Origin: DASXQK01 sp963757155
Lineage (GTDB): Bacteria; Pseudomonadota; Alphaproteobacteria; Dongiales; Dongiaceae
Direction of reading: 5' to 3'
NCBI GenBank assembly: GCA_963757155.1
Contig: CAVWQS010000040.1
Span: 124,001 to 188,000 of the forward strand
Length of the DNA: 64,000 bases
The notes below the pieces were generated by a model that saw only the letters and a program-made list of their open reading frames with translations, was not told the origin of the DNA and made no database searches. The position numbers were made by a program, and so were the translations under genes. Numbering within the stretch: position 1 is the first letter of the stretch; the number at the start of each line of letters is the position of its first letter. This document shows, piece by piece, positions 51,412 through 61,120 of this stretch.

Positions 51412-51799
51412 TCAATCCGGCAAGACGGCCATGGCCTGGATCTCGACCTTGGCGCGATCCTCGACCAGGGCCGAGACTTCGACCGCCGCCATGGCGGGGA
51501 AGCTGCGGCCGATCACCTCGCGGTAGACGGCACCGATCGCACGGCGCTGGGCGAGATAGTCGCGCTTGTCGGTGAAATACCAGGTCATGGAGGTGAGGTG
51601 CTCCGGCCCGCCGCCGGCGGACCGCAGCACCGCGACGACATTCAGCAGGCATTGGCGGATCTGACCGACGAGGTCGTCGGTCTCGAAGACGCCGGCGCCG
51701 TTCCAGCCGATCTGGCCGCCGACGAAGACGAGGCGGCCGCGGGCGGCGACGCCGTTGGAATAGCCGACCGGCTTCGCCCAGCCCTCGGGCTGCAGGATC

Positions 51800-51807
<8 letters not shown>
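51412..51807 (-). CDS. RidA-family enamine/imine deaminase
   Basis: A 131-residue YjgF/YER057c/UK114 protein: GYSNGVAARGRLVFVGGQIGWN... DLVGQIRQCLLNVVAVLRSAGGGPEHLTSMTWYFTDKRDYLAQRRAIGAVYREVIGRSFPAMAAVEVSALVEDRAKVEIQAMAVL. RidA proteins hydrolyse reactive enamines or imines and release ammonia. Inside this operon it could deaminate the 2-amino-enone produced by the monooxygenase/reductase. Overlaps the acyl-CoA dehydrogenase gene by eight bases. Confidence 0.9.
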
Positions 51808-53008
<1,201 letters not shown>

Positions 53009-53011
53009 CTC

Positions 53012-53854
53012 TCAATCCCCCTGGAATTCCGGCTTGCGCTTGGCGGCGAAGGCGTCGAAGGCGCGGCGGAAATCGCCGGTCGCCATGCAGATCGCCTGGG
53101 CCTGGGCCTCGGATTCGATCAGCTCCTCGATGCCCATGGCCCATTCCTGATTGAGCATGGTCTTGGTCATGCCATGGGCGAACCAGGGGCCGTCGGCAAG
53201 CGAGCGGGCCCAGCTCTCGGCCTCGCCGAGGAGGGCGTCGGCCTCGGCGAGGCGATTGTAGAAGCCCCAGGCCTGGCCTTCCTCTGCGGTCATCGCCCGG
53301 CCGGTGAAGAGAAGCTCGGCGGCACGGCCCTGGCCGATCACCCGCGGGAGCAGGCCGCAGGCGCCCATATCGGCCCCGGCGAGGCCCACCCGGGTGAACA
53401 GAAAGGCGGTCTTCGCGGCCGGGGTCGCCAGGCGCAGATCGGCAGCCAAAGCGAGGATGGCGCCCGCACCGGCACAGATGCCGTCGACCGCGGCGATGAT
53501 CGGTTGCGGGCAGCGGCGCATCGCCTTGACGAGATCGCCCGTCATCCGCGTGAAGGCCAGAAGCTCCGGCATCGCCATCTTGGTCAGGGGTTCGATGATC
53601 TCGAAGACATCGCCACCCGAGGAGAAATTGCCGCCGGCGCCGGCCAGCACCACGGCCCGCACATCGCCGGCGGTGGCGAGGCCGCGGAAAAGATCGCGGA
53701 GCTCGGCATAGGAGTCGAAGGTCAGGGGATTCTTCTTCTCCGGCCGGTCGAGGATGATGGTGGCGACGCGGCCGTCGCCGGGCGCCTGCCAGCGGAAATG
53801 CCGCGGCTGATAGCCCGCGAAGCTCCGCAGCCCGTCTTTCATGGGAGAGGTCAT
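53012..53854 (-). CDS. Enoyl-CoA hydratase/isomerase family protein
   Basis: A 280-residue crotonase: DGRVATIILDRPEKKNPLTFDSYAELRDLF, VVLAGAGGNFSSGGDVFEII (first oxyanion segment), AAVDGICAGAGAILALAADLRLATPAAKTAFLFTRVGLAGADMGACGLLPRVIGQGRAAELLFTGR. Probably hydrates or opens a ring CoA intermediate. Ten bases after the SDR gene. Confidence 0.92.
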   Translation of the reverse strand: MTSPMKDGLRSFAGYQPRHFRWQAPGDGRVATIILDRPEKKNPLTFDSYAELRDLFRGLATAGDVRAVVLAGAGGNFSSGGDVFEIIEPLTKMAMPELLAFTRMTGDLVKAMRRCPQPIIAAVDGICAGAGAILALAADLRLATPAAKTAFLFTRVGLAGADMGACGLLPRVIGQGRAAELLFTGRAMTAEEGQAWGFYNRLAEADALLGEAESWARSLADGPWFAHGMTKTMLNQEWAMGIEELIESEAQAQAICMATGDFRRAFDAFAAKRKPEFQGD

Positions 53855-53863
53855 GATCTGCTC

Positions 53864-54655
53864 CTATCCGGCCATCACTTCGCCGCCGGCCACCACGATC
53901 GCCTGGCCGGTGACCGCAGCGGCGCCGGGCGAGACCAGCCAAAGCACCGCATCGGCGACTTCCTGGGGCGTGACGAGACGCCCGCTCGGATTGGCCGCGG
54001 CCAGCGTGGCGCGCGCGTCTTCCTCGCCGCGTCCGGTCTTGGCCGCGATGCCGGCGATGGCGGCATCCAGCATCGGCGTATCGGTATAGCCGGGGCAGAC
54101 AGCGTTGACCGTCACGCCCTTGCGGGCGAATTCGAGGGCCAGCGCCCGGGTCAGGCCGACGAGGCCATGCTTCGCCGCCACATAGGCCGAGACATAGGGA
54201 TAGCCGCTGAGCCCGGCGGTCGACGCGATATTGACGATGCGCCCGGCGCGGCGCGCCAGCATCTCGCTGGCGACGGCGCGGGTGACGAGAAAGCTGCCGG
54301 TCAAATTGACGGCCAGCATCTCCGACCAGAGCTGCGGATCGGTGCGCTCGAAAGAGGCGCTTCGCGCATTGCCGGCATTGTTGACGAGGATATCGATGGG
54401 ACCGGCCGCGGTGCGGATCGCGCCGACGGCGGCGCCGACCGCTGCCTCATCGGTGACGTCGAAGCTCGCCTGGGCACCCATCGAGGGGCCGAGGCGATCG
54501 GCGAGGGACGCGAGCGCCGCCGCCTTGCGGCCGGCGATGCTGACCCGCGCCCCGGCCGCCGCGAGCGCCAAGGCGATGGCGCTGCCGATGCCGCCCGAAG
54601 CGCCGGTGACGAGAGCATGAGCACCGGACAGAGGCGAAGGCGCGGGGGGTGCCAT
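53864..54655 (-). CDS. Short-chain dehydrogenase/reductase
   Basis: A 263-residue SDR with TGASGGIG (cofactor), NNAGNARS, Ser of NIASTAGLSG, and the catalytic YVAAK, then PGYTDTPMLDAAIAG. Likely the 3-hydroxyacyl-CoA dehydrogenase of the pathway. Ten bases after the bifunctional monooxygenase gene. Confidence 0.92.
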   Translation of the reverse strand: MAPPAPSPLSGAHALVTGASGGIGSAIALALAAAGARVSIAGRKAAALASLADRLGPSMGAQASFDVTDEAAVGAAVGAIRTAAGPIDILVNNAGNARSASFERTDPQLWSEMLAVNLTGSFLVTRAVASEMLARRAGRIVNIASTAGLSGYPYVSAYVAAKHGLVGLTRALALEFARKGVTVNAVCPGYTDTPMLDAAIAGIAAKTGRGEEDARATLAAANPSGRLVTPQEVADAVLWLVSPGAAAVTGQAIVVAGGEVMAG

Positions 54656-54664
54656 GACCGACCC

Positions 54665-56983
54665 TCAGCGCGTCGCCGGGCCCGAGGCGGCCCGGGCGAG
54701 ATTGGTTTCGTAGGCGGCCTTGCCGGAGAGATATTGCTTGGGCCAGGGGATCGTCTTCAGCCCGATCCGCGCCGCCTCATGCAGGGTCCAGGCGGGATCG
54801 GCCAGATGCGGACGGGCAAGGGCGCAGAGATCGGCGCGTCCGGCGGCGATGATGGAATTGGCGTGATCGGCCTCGGAGATGGCGCCGACGGCGATGGTCG
54901 ATATGCCGACCTCGTTGCGGATCTTGTCGGAGAAGGGCGTCTGGAACAGCCGGCCATAGACCGGCGCCTCCTCCTTGGAGACCTGGCCCGAGGAGCAGTC
55001 GATCAGATCGGCGCCGGCCTCCTTGAACATCCGGGCGAAGATGGCGGCATCTTCCGGCGTATTGCCGCCCGCGGTCCAATCGTGACAGGAGAGGCGGACG
55101 AAGAGCGGCTTCTCCTGCGGCCAGATCGCGCGCATGGAACGGAAGATCTCGAGGGGAAACCGGGCGCGATTCTCGTGATCGCCGCCGTAGTCGTCGCTGC
55201 GCCGGTTGGTGAGGGGCGAGAGAAAGCTCGACAGCAGATAGCCATGGGCGGCGTGGAGCTCGATCAGATCGAAGCCGATCTCGATGGCGAAGCGCGTGGC
55301 GCGCAGAAAATCCTCGCGCACCCCGTCCATATCCGCCCGGTCCATCGCCCGGGGCAGCTGGCCATCGGGAAGATAGGGCAGGGCCGAGGCGGAGATCAGG
55401 GGCCAGCCGCCTTCGACCAAGGGCTGATCCATGCCCTCCCAGGCGCGCCGGGTCGAGCCCTTGCGGCCGGCATGGCCGAGCTGCAGGCCGATCTTCGCCG
55501 ATGAGCCGGCATGGACGAAATCCACGATCCGCTTCCAGGCCTGGGCCTGGGTGTCGTTCCAGAGCCCGAGGCAGCCCGGGGTGATGCGCGCGTCCGGCGA
55601 GACGCAGGTCATCTCGCCGAAGATCAGACCGGCACCCCCGAGAGCGCGGGCCCCCAGATGGACCATGTGGAAATCGTCCGGCACGCCATCGACCGCCGAA
55701 TACATGGCCATGGGCGAGACGACGATGCGGTTCTGCAGCTGCACATCGCGGATCTGCAGCGGGGTGAACATCGGCGGAATCGCGGCACCGTCGGGCGTCT
55801 CGATGCCGAGGCGCCGGGCGAACCAGCGCTCATAGCCTTCGAGCCAGGCCTTGTCCCGCAGCCGCAGATTCTCATGGCTGATGCGCTGCGAACGCGTCAG
55901 CAGGGAATACATGAACTGCTCGGGCTCCAGCCCGTCGGCATAGCGGCTGCCGACGACCTCGAACCACTCCATGGCGTTGCGCGCCGCATTCTGGATGCGG
56001 GCGACCTCGACACGGCGGATCTCCTCATAGGCGGCCAGGGCCGCGGGGATCGATTCCGGGCGGTCGCCCAGCCGGGCAAATTGCGCGGCGAGCTCGATGG
56101 CATCCTCGAAGGCAAGCTTGGTGCCCGCGCCGATGGCGAAATGGGCGGTATGAGCGGCATCGCCCATCAGGGCGACATGGCTGCGGCCGTTGAAATGATG
56201 CCAATGCCCGCAGATCAGCCGGCTGAAATTGAGCCAGGCGGAGCCGCGCAGATGGCGCGCATTGGTCTCCAGCCGCGCCCCCGCCAGAGTCTCGGCGAAG
56301 AGCGCCTCGCAGAAGGCGACGGACTGGTCCTGGTCGGCCGCGCCCAGGCCATGGGCATTGAAGGTCTCCTCCGTCGTCTCGACGATGAAGGTCGAGGTAT
56401 CCGCATCGAACCGGTAGATATGGGCCTGGAACCAGCCATGCTCGGTCTTGCGGAAATCGAAGGTGAAGGCGTCGAAGCTTTTCTTCGTGCCGAGCCAGAT
56501 GAAGCGGTTCGGCCGCAGCTGCATATCGGGCTGGAAGAAATCCTCGTAGCGGTGGCGGATTCTCGAGTTCACGCCATCGGCGGCGATGACGAGATCCGCG
56601 TCGGGAAACTCCAGGTCGGACTCCACCTCCCGCTCGAAGGCCAGCTCGACGCCCAGGGCCTCGCAGCGCGCTTGCAGGATGTTGAGAAGCCGGCGGCGCC
56701 CGATGCCGACGAAGCCATGGCCCGTCGTGCGCATGCGCCGGCCCTTGATGACGACTTCGATGTCGTCCCAATGGTTGAAGGCGCTCTCGATCGCAGCGGC
56801 CGTCTCGGGATCGCAGCCGCGCATGTTCTGCATGGTCGCGTCGGAGAAGACGACGCCCCAGCCGAAGGTGTCATAGGGCCGGTTTCGCTCGATGACCCGC
56901 ACCGAATGCGCCGGGTTCATCTTCTTCATCAGCAGAGCGAAATAGAGGCCCGCCGGGCCGCCGCCGATACAGGCGATGCGCAT
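54665..56983 (-). CDS. Bifunctional FAD monooxygenase/old-yellow-enzyme reductase (2-aminobenzoyl-CoA monooxygenase/reductase type)
   Basis: A 772-residue natural fusion. Residues 1 to about 395 form a group A flavin monooxygenase (MRIACIGGGPAGLYFALLMKK, GFVGIGRRRLLNIL, VALMGDAAHTAHFAIGAGTKLAFEDAIELA). Residues about 400 onward form an NADH:flavin oxidoreductase barrel (FTPLQIRDVQLQNRIVVSPMAMYS, LGHAGRKGSTRRAW, ELHAAHGYLLSSFLSPLTNRRSDDYGG). This exact architecture is that of 2-aminobenzoyl-CoA monooxygenase/reductase of Azoarcus evansii, also annotated as salicylyl-CoA 5-hydroxylase. It hydroxylates and reduces the activated ring. First gene of the operon. Confidence 0.92.
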   Translation of the reverse strand: MRIACIGGGPAGLYFALLMKKMNPAHSVRVIERNRPYDTFGWGVVFSDATMQNMRGCDPETAAAIESAFNHWDDIEVVIKGRRMRTTGHGFVGIGRRRLLNILQARCEALGVELAFEREVESDLEFPDADLVIAADGVNSRIRHRYEDFFQPDMQLRPNRFIWLGTKKSFDAFTFDFRKTEHGWFQAHIYRFDADTSTFIVETTEETFNAHGLGAADQDQSVAFCEALFAETLAGARLETNARHLRGSAWLNFSRLICGHWHHFNGRSHVALMGDAAHTAHFAIGAGTKLAFEDAIELAAQFARLGDRPESIPAALAAYEEIRRVEVARIQNAARNAMEWFEVVGSRYADGLEPEQFMYSLLTRSQRISHENLRLRDKAWLEGYERWFARRLGIETPDGAAIPPMFTPLQIRDVQLQNRIVVSPMAMYSAVDGVPDDFHMVHLGARALGGAGLIFGEMTCVSPDARITPGCLGLWNDTQAQAWKRIVDFVHAGSSAKIGLQLGHAGRKGSTRRAWEGMDQPLVEGGWPLISASALPYLPDGQLPRAMDRADMDGVREDFLRATRFAIEIGFDLIELHAAHGYLLSSFLSPLTNRRSDDYGGDHENRARFPLEIFRSMRAIWPQEKPLFVRLSCHDWTAGGNTPEDAAIFARMFKEAGADLIDCSSGQVSKEEAPVYGRLFQTPFSDKIRNEVGISTIAVGAISEADHANSIIAAGRADLCALARPHLADPAWTLHEAARIGLKTIPWPKQYLSGKAAYETNLARAASGPATR

Positions 56984-57003
56984 GGCAGTATCCTTCGTCG
57001 GCA

Positions 57004-57027
57004 GATACTTTATATTTAAAGCATATC
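57004..57027 (-). promoter_or_regulatory. AT-rich palindrome upstream of the aminobenzoyl-CoA operon
   Basis: CTTTA-TATT-TAAAG (57008-57021) lies inside a longer, slightly asymmetric GATA...TATC dyad, about 25 bases before the first gene. AT-rich dyads of this form are typical MarR-family operators, and the operon ends in a MarR gene. Confidence 0.6.
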
Positions 57028-57089
57028 GGCCAAGCCGTCAATCCGGCACCGCCATCGCGACTTCCGCCGCCGGTCTATATGCTGCGCCC

Positions 57090-57740
57090 ATGGCGACTGG
57101 ATTCGATCGTGCGCGGCTGAAGCTGCCGCTCCGCTTCTTCCGCTACTTCCTATCGCGGCCGAGCTTCGACATCGACCACAACCCTGCCGTGCTCACCGTG
57201 ATGCTGCAGCGGCCCTGGCGGCGGGCGCGGGCCGTCGTGGTCGCCGCCTTCGTGCTGATCCTGGGCGCCGTGGTGATCCATGCCGTGCGCTCGGGCAGCT
57301 CGGTGCTGGTGGATGACCTCTCCGACAGCCTGCTGCCGCTGATCGCCATGGCCGCCTTCTGGGCGGCGCTCACCTTCGGTCAGAAGCGCCTACTGGCGAG
57401 CTTCGGCGACAGCGAGGTCACGGTCCAGGAAGGGGGGATCCGGACGCCGCGCTGGCGCTGGACGGTGCCCATCGCCTCCTTCAGCGGCCTCGCCTGGCGC
57501 TTCCACCGGACGGTGGAGCGCTATGAGAAGCATGTCTTCAACGAGAAGACGGAGTACCGCCTTCGGGCGATTCCGAAGGAGACCTTCTTCCATTGGATCG
57601 AGCTCGCCCACCCCGATCCCGACAAGACGCTGATCCTCTATATGGACCAGAGCGAGGCGGGCCTGCGCGAACGTCTCGAGCGATACAGCCGCCGCCTCGA
57701 TCGCCCGATCCTGGCGTCCCGGGTCGAGGCCGCGTTCTAG
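57090..57740 (+). CDS. Hypothetical membrane protein (YcxB-like tail)
   Basis: A 216-residue protein with two membrane helices (about 52-70, VVVAAFVLILGAVVIHAV, and about 84-100, SLLPLIAMAAFWAALTFG), then a soluble C-terminal part (SEVTVQEGGIRTPRWRWTVPIASFSGLAWRFHRTVERYEKHVFNEKTEYRLRAIPKETF) that resembles YcxB-like domains but not clearly. Start at 57090; the frame is open farther upstream but overlaps the operator region. Convergent with TetR at 57742. I cannot assign a function. Confidence 0.7.
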   Translation: MATGFDRARLKLPLRFFRYFLSRPSFDIDHNPAVLTVMLQRPWRRARAVVVAAFVLILGAVVIHAVRSGSSVLVDDLSDSLLPLIAMAAFWAALTFGQKRLLASFGDSEVTVQEGGIRTPRWRWTVPIASFSGLAWRFHRTVERYEKHVFNEKTEYRLRAIPKETFFHWIELAHPDPDKTLILYMDQSEAGLRERLERYSRRLDRPILASRVEAAF

Positions 57741-57741
57741 A

Positions 57742-58380
57742 CTAGCCTTCCATCGGCGGGCCGCTTTTCAGCAGCGCCCGGCTGGCTTCGCCAGCGAGCC
57801 AGCGCTCGGCGCGCTCATAAGACCAGCCCAGATCGTCATGCAGGGTGAAGAGACCGCCATAGCCGAAATAGAACCAGAGCAGATCCGCCGCCTCGCTTTC
57901 ACTCATCCCCGGGCGCAGCGCGCCCAGCGCCGCCAGCCGCCGGCTGATCGGAAGGAAGGCCTGTCGATACCGGGCGGTCGCGGTGGCCAGGCTCTCGGCC
58001 ACGGCCCGGTCATGGGGGGCGGTCGCGATCATCACCCGCATGATGTCGCCGAAATCCTCCCGCATTTGCCGGCAGCGCTCGGCAACGACGCGGATGATGG
58101 CCGCGGGGTCATCCATTCCTTCGATGCTCTCGACGGTGGCCGCCACGAGCGGATGGGTCGTCGATAGATCCATCAATGTCCGCAGCAGACCCTGCTTGCC
58201 GCCGGCAACGGCATAGACCGTCGCGGGAGCGACCCGGGCCTGAGCGGCGATCTCGTCCACTTTGGTGGCGAAATAGCCGCGCTCCCTGAATAGCCGGCGG
58301 GCCGCCTCCAGGATCGCCTGGCGGGTCGCTTCGGCATATTCCTCCCGCCGGGTGCCCCCTGGCCTGGGATCCCCTGCCAT
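57742..58380 (-). CDS. TetR-family regulator with twin upstream operators
   Basis: A 212-residue TetR regulator: EEYAEATRQAILEAARRLFRERGYFATKVDEIAAQARVAPATVYAVAGGKQGLLRTLMDLSTTHPLV is the HTH region. The C-terminal part ends LLWFYFGYGGLFTLHDDLGWSYERAERWLAGEASRALL, as in a mycobacterial/actinobacterial-like subgroup. Start set at 58380, since the upstream extension (VCGAVTCYG...) is encoded by the operator region. Target genes unknown; the nearest are its own and the response regulator. Confidence 0.88.
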   Translation of the reverse strand: MAGDPRPGGTRREEYAEATRQAILEAARRLFRERGYFATKVDEIAAQARVAPATVYAVAGGKQGLLRTLMDLSTTHPLVAATVESIEGMDDPAAIIRVVAERCRQMREDFGDIMRVMIATAPHDRAVAESLATATARYRQAFLPISRRLAALGALRPGMSESEAADLLWFYFGYGGLFTLHDDLGWSYERAERWLAGEASRALLKSGPPMEG

Positions 58381-58425
58381 TTTCGCCTCCCAATCTGACA
58401 CCCGGCCAATTTGGCCATAGTCATA

Positions 58426-58480
58426 CTCTGGTGACCAGAGTTGGACACTGAGAGCCAGATATATTCTCTGGTAACCATAG
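58426..58480. promoter_or_regulatory. Two operator-like palindromes, 40 bp apart
   Basis: CTCTGGT-G-ACCAGAG at 58426-58440 is a perfect dyad; CTCTGGT-A-ACCATAG at 58466-58480 matches it in 13 of 15 positions. Their centres are exactly 40 bases apart, about four helical turns. They lie between the TetR gene and the response-regulator gene. Confidence 0.75.
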
Positions 58481-58552
58481 CAGGTCACCGCCCCGCACAC
58501 CATATGTTTGGCGATGGATGAGATGATCTCAAATCAGATAGTTGATCGGGAA

Positions 58553-59300
58553 ATGACGGACGAAGGCAACCCGGCGACGCAGCGTCCTCGTCGTCGATGA
58601 CGACCCGTTGATGAACCAAATGATCGTCGATTATCTGCGGGAGCACGGCATGCCGGCCCTCTCCGCGTCCTGCGGCGAGGAAATGGCGCGCCACCTGGCG
58701 ACGGGCGAGCCGAGCCTGGTCATCCTCGACCTCCGGCTCGGCCAGGAAGATGGGTTGGACCTCCTGCGCGAGATCCGCTCCCATTCCGACCTGCCGGTGA
58801 TCATCACCACCGGCCATCGGCGCGATGAGATCGACCGGGTGGTCGGGCTCGAGCTCGGGGCCGACGACTATGTCACCAAGCCCTTCAGCCTGCGGGAGCT
58901 CCTGGCGCGTACCCGGGCGGTGCTGCGCCGGCGAGAAAGCGGCCGGGCGCAGCCCCAGAAGGATCAGGCGCGGGAGCCTGAGCGGGGCCGCTGCCGATTC
59001 GGCTGCTGGCTGCTCGACCGGCGCAACCGGCGCCTGACGGATTCCAAGGACCAGCCGGTGGCGCTGACCAAGGGCGAGTATGCCCTGCTGATCGCCTTTC
59101 TCGATGCACCGCAGCGGCCCCTGTCGCGCGAACATCTGCTGCAGGCGACTCGCATCCACGAGGATGTCTTCGACCGCAGCATCGATGTGCAGGTCCTGCG
59201 GCTGCGGCGCAAGCTGGAGACCGATCCGAGCGCGCCGCGGGTCATACAAACCGAGCGTGGCGTCGGCTATGTCTTCGCTTTGGCGGTCGAGCCCCTCTGA
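58553..59300 (+). CDS. OmpR/PhoB-family two-component response regulator (frameshifted start)
   Basis: REC plus winged-helix regulator. REC: VLVVDDDPLMNQMIVDYLREHG, phospho-acceptor Asp in LVILDLRLGQEDGLDLL, Lys in YVTKPFSLRELLARTRAVLRR. DNA-binding domain: LTDSKDQPVALTKGEYALLIAFLDAPQRPLSREHLLQATRIHEDVFDRSIDVQVLRLRRKLE... RGVGYVF. The frame with VLVVDDD has no start codon, while ATG at 58553 in the next frame gives MTDEGNPATQ and then shifts. One extra base near 58581-58584 reconciles them (248 residues). Probable partner of the hybrid kinase at 61117. Confidence 0.88.
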
Positions 59301-59435
59301 CGCAGGCGCGCCCGGAGTCCGGCCTATTTTCTGCCATTTTCTCGGCTACAGCCGTAGCCCAATTTCCCGCTTCCGAGACGATGCGGTAATGCGCCTGCGG
59401 CACGATCTCTCCATCAACCAGCGCCGGAGAGATCC

Positions 59436-59690
59436 ATGCAAATCAAGAACCTGCACCCGAGCATCCCCAACGGCCCCCTCCCCAACGAGCCCCGGGCCCG
59501 CCCAGCCGACATCGAGAGATGGCGGCACTCGATCAGCGCCGCGATCTCCTCGGTCACGGACTGCGTTGTCGAAGGTTTCGCCGTGCATGTCACCGGCCTG
59601 CATCCCGAGATCTTCTGGACCCATCGCGAAAACGAAGGTCACGCCGTCGAACAGTCACAATTCGAACACCCACAACGGAGACAAGCTGTC
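59436..59690 (+). CDS. Hypothetical small open frame, continuous with DUF1127 gene
   Basis: Starts ATG at 59436 with GGAGAG nine bases upstream and gives about 85 codons (MQIKNLHPSIPNGPLPNEPRARP...). The frame does not stop; it runs on into the DUF1127 gene. One base change would end it at the TGA overlapping the DUF1127 ATG, the pattern seen elsewhere in this window. I recognise no family. It may be a separate small protein or an N-terminal extension. Confidence 0.4.
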
Positions 59691-59945
59691 ATGAAACCCT
59701 CTTTCGAACGCAACGACCCCACCTCGCTGATGTCCATGGGGACCGTCCCCCCTTGGGGCAGCTCGCGCTGGAGCGCCGGGCTGTTCTCCCTGCCGGCGCG
59801 GCTCTGGTCGAAGCTCGTCGAAGCCCAGGAGCAGCGGCGCGCCACGGCGGCGCTGGAAGCCCTCGACGATCGGACGCTGAAGGACATGGGTCTCTCCCGC
59901 AATGAGATCCACCATGTCGTGAAGCATGGCCGTCCCGGGCATTGA
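59691..59945 (+). CDS. DUF1127-domain protein
   Basis: An 84-residue protein ending in a DUF1127 domain: RRATAALEALDDRTLKDMGLSRNEIHHVVKHGRPGH. Small DUF1127 proteins are arginine-rich RNA-associated regulators in alphaproteobacteria (phosphate, carbon and RNA metabolism). GGAG lies nine bases before this ATG. Located between the response regulator and the peroxidase, so probably co-regulated with them. Confidence 0.75.
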   Translation: MKPSFERNDPTSLMSMGTVPPWGSSRWSAGLFSLPARLWSKLVEAQEQRRATAALEALDDRTLKDMGLSRNEIHHVVKHGRPGH

Positions 59946-60022
59946 GACGAAGGCGGTCGCCGGCAAGAGGCCGGCGGCCGCCGTCGCGTTCTCGGGCCGG
60001 GCCCGCTGACGACGGGTAGAGC

Positions 60023-61120
60023 ATGAAGCTCTTTCCATCGAGCGTGGCGCGCGCCGGGAGCAGCCTTGCCCTGCTCCTTCTCGTCAGCGGCGCGGGAGAG
60101 CTCAGCCCGCGCGCCGAGCCGTCGCGCGCCCAGCAATCGCTTCCTGCCGCCGCCTGGCGCCATGAAATCGCACTCACCCAGCTGCCCGCTGTCGTGACCG
60201 GCTGCCCCGAGCCGATCACGCCGATCCCGCCGCCGCCGGCGGCCAATCCGCTGAAGCTGGCACTGGGGGAGAGCCTGTTCGAGGATCCGCTCCTCTCCCG
60301 CGATCGCACGCGCAGCTGTCAGTCATGCCACGACACGCGCAGCAACGGCGCCAACACCCATCAGCACGACAGGGCCGTCGACGGATCCCAGCTGTTCTTC
60401 AATACCAACACCGTCTTCAACGCCGCGCTCAGCTTTCGATTCGATTGGGAAGGCGACATGCCCAGCCTCGAGGCCCATACCGAAGCCTCTCTGGTGAGCC
60501 CACGGACCATGGGGATGACGATGGATGAAGCCCTCGGTAGGCTGGAGGTGAATCCGGATATGATGGCTCGATTCGGCCGCGTCTACGGCCATGGTCCGGA
60601 TCAGGCAAGCCTGCTGGATGCCATCGCCACCTATGAGCGCTCGCTGGTGACGCCCGGCAGCCGCTTCGATCAATGGCTTCAAGGCGACAGTGCCGCCCTT
60701 TCCGCCGATGAGCAGAGGGGCTATCAGCTTTTCAAATCGCTCGGCTGCATCTCCTGCCATCAAGGAGTGAATATCGGCGGCAATCTCTTCGAGCGTCAGG
60801 GAATCTTCCGCCCGCTCGCCGCGCCGAATCCCCAGGTGCTGCGCGTGCCCAGCCTGCGCAACGTGGCGGTGACGCCGCCCTATTTTCATGACGGCAGCGC
60901 GCCCACCCTGGAGGATGCTGTGCGCAAGATGGCCGCGGCGCAGCTCGATCGGACATTGTCGCAGGAGCAGGTCGGTTCCATCGTCGCCTTCCTGCGGACG
61001 CTGACCGGCAGTTACCGCGGCGCCCCCGTGACGGCCGCGGTGCCGGCGGCCGCCACGAACCTCAGTGTCGCCCCGATTCCCGCCCCCGACCCCCCATCGG
61101 CAATTCTCACATCGCCATGA
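60023..61120 (+). CDS. Di-haem cytochrome c peroxidase (MauG/CcpA family)
   Basis: A 365-residue periplasmic protein: signal peptide in residues 1 to about 37 (SLALLLLVSGAGELSPRAEPSRAQ), then two c-type haem sites, CQSCH (Cys99, Cys102, His103) and CISCH (Cys242, Cys245, His246). Family blocks: LKLALGESLFEDPLLSRDRTRSCQSCHD, FFNTNTVFNAALSFRFDWEG and VPSLRNVAVTPPYFHDGSAPTLEDAVRKM. It reduces peroxide or oxidises a protein/substrate using periplasmic electrons. The Pro/Ala tail is long. Overlaps the sensor kinase by four bases. Confidence 0.93.
   Translation: MKLFPSSVARAGSSLALLLLVSGAGELSPRAEPSRAQQSLPAAAWRHEIALTQLPAVVTGCPEPITPIPPPPAANPLKLALGESLFEDPLLSRDRTRSCQSCHDTRSNGANTHQHDRAVDGSQLFFNTNTVFNAALSFRFDWEGDMPSLEAHTEASLVSPRTMGMTMDEALGRLEVNPDMMARFGRVYGHGPDQASLLDAIATYERSLVTPGSRFDQWLQGDSAALSADEQRGYQLFKSLGCISCHQGVNIGGNLFERQGIFRPLAAPNPQVLRVPSLRNVAVTPPYFHDGSAPTLEDAVRKMAAAQLDRTLSQEQVGSIVAFLRTLTGSYRGAPVTAAVPAAATNLSVAPIPAPDPPSAILTSP

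Noticed and set aside
49229..51652. Aryl-CoA ligase fused to a MarR domain
   Set aside because: A run of seven C (plus-strand G 49776-49782) lies at the junction. With six, the ligase stops at a TGA overlapping the marR ATG.
59436..59945. 169-residue protein with an N-terminal extension of DUF1127
   Set aside because: A separate GGAG site precedes the internal ATG at 59691, and the next frame stops exactly over it. I list the halves separately, but the long form cannot be excluded.
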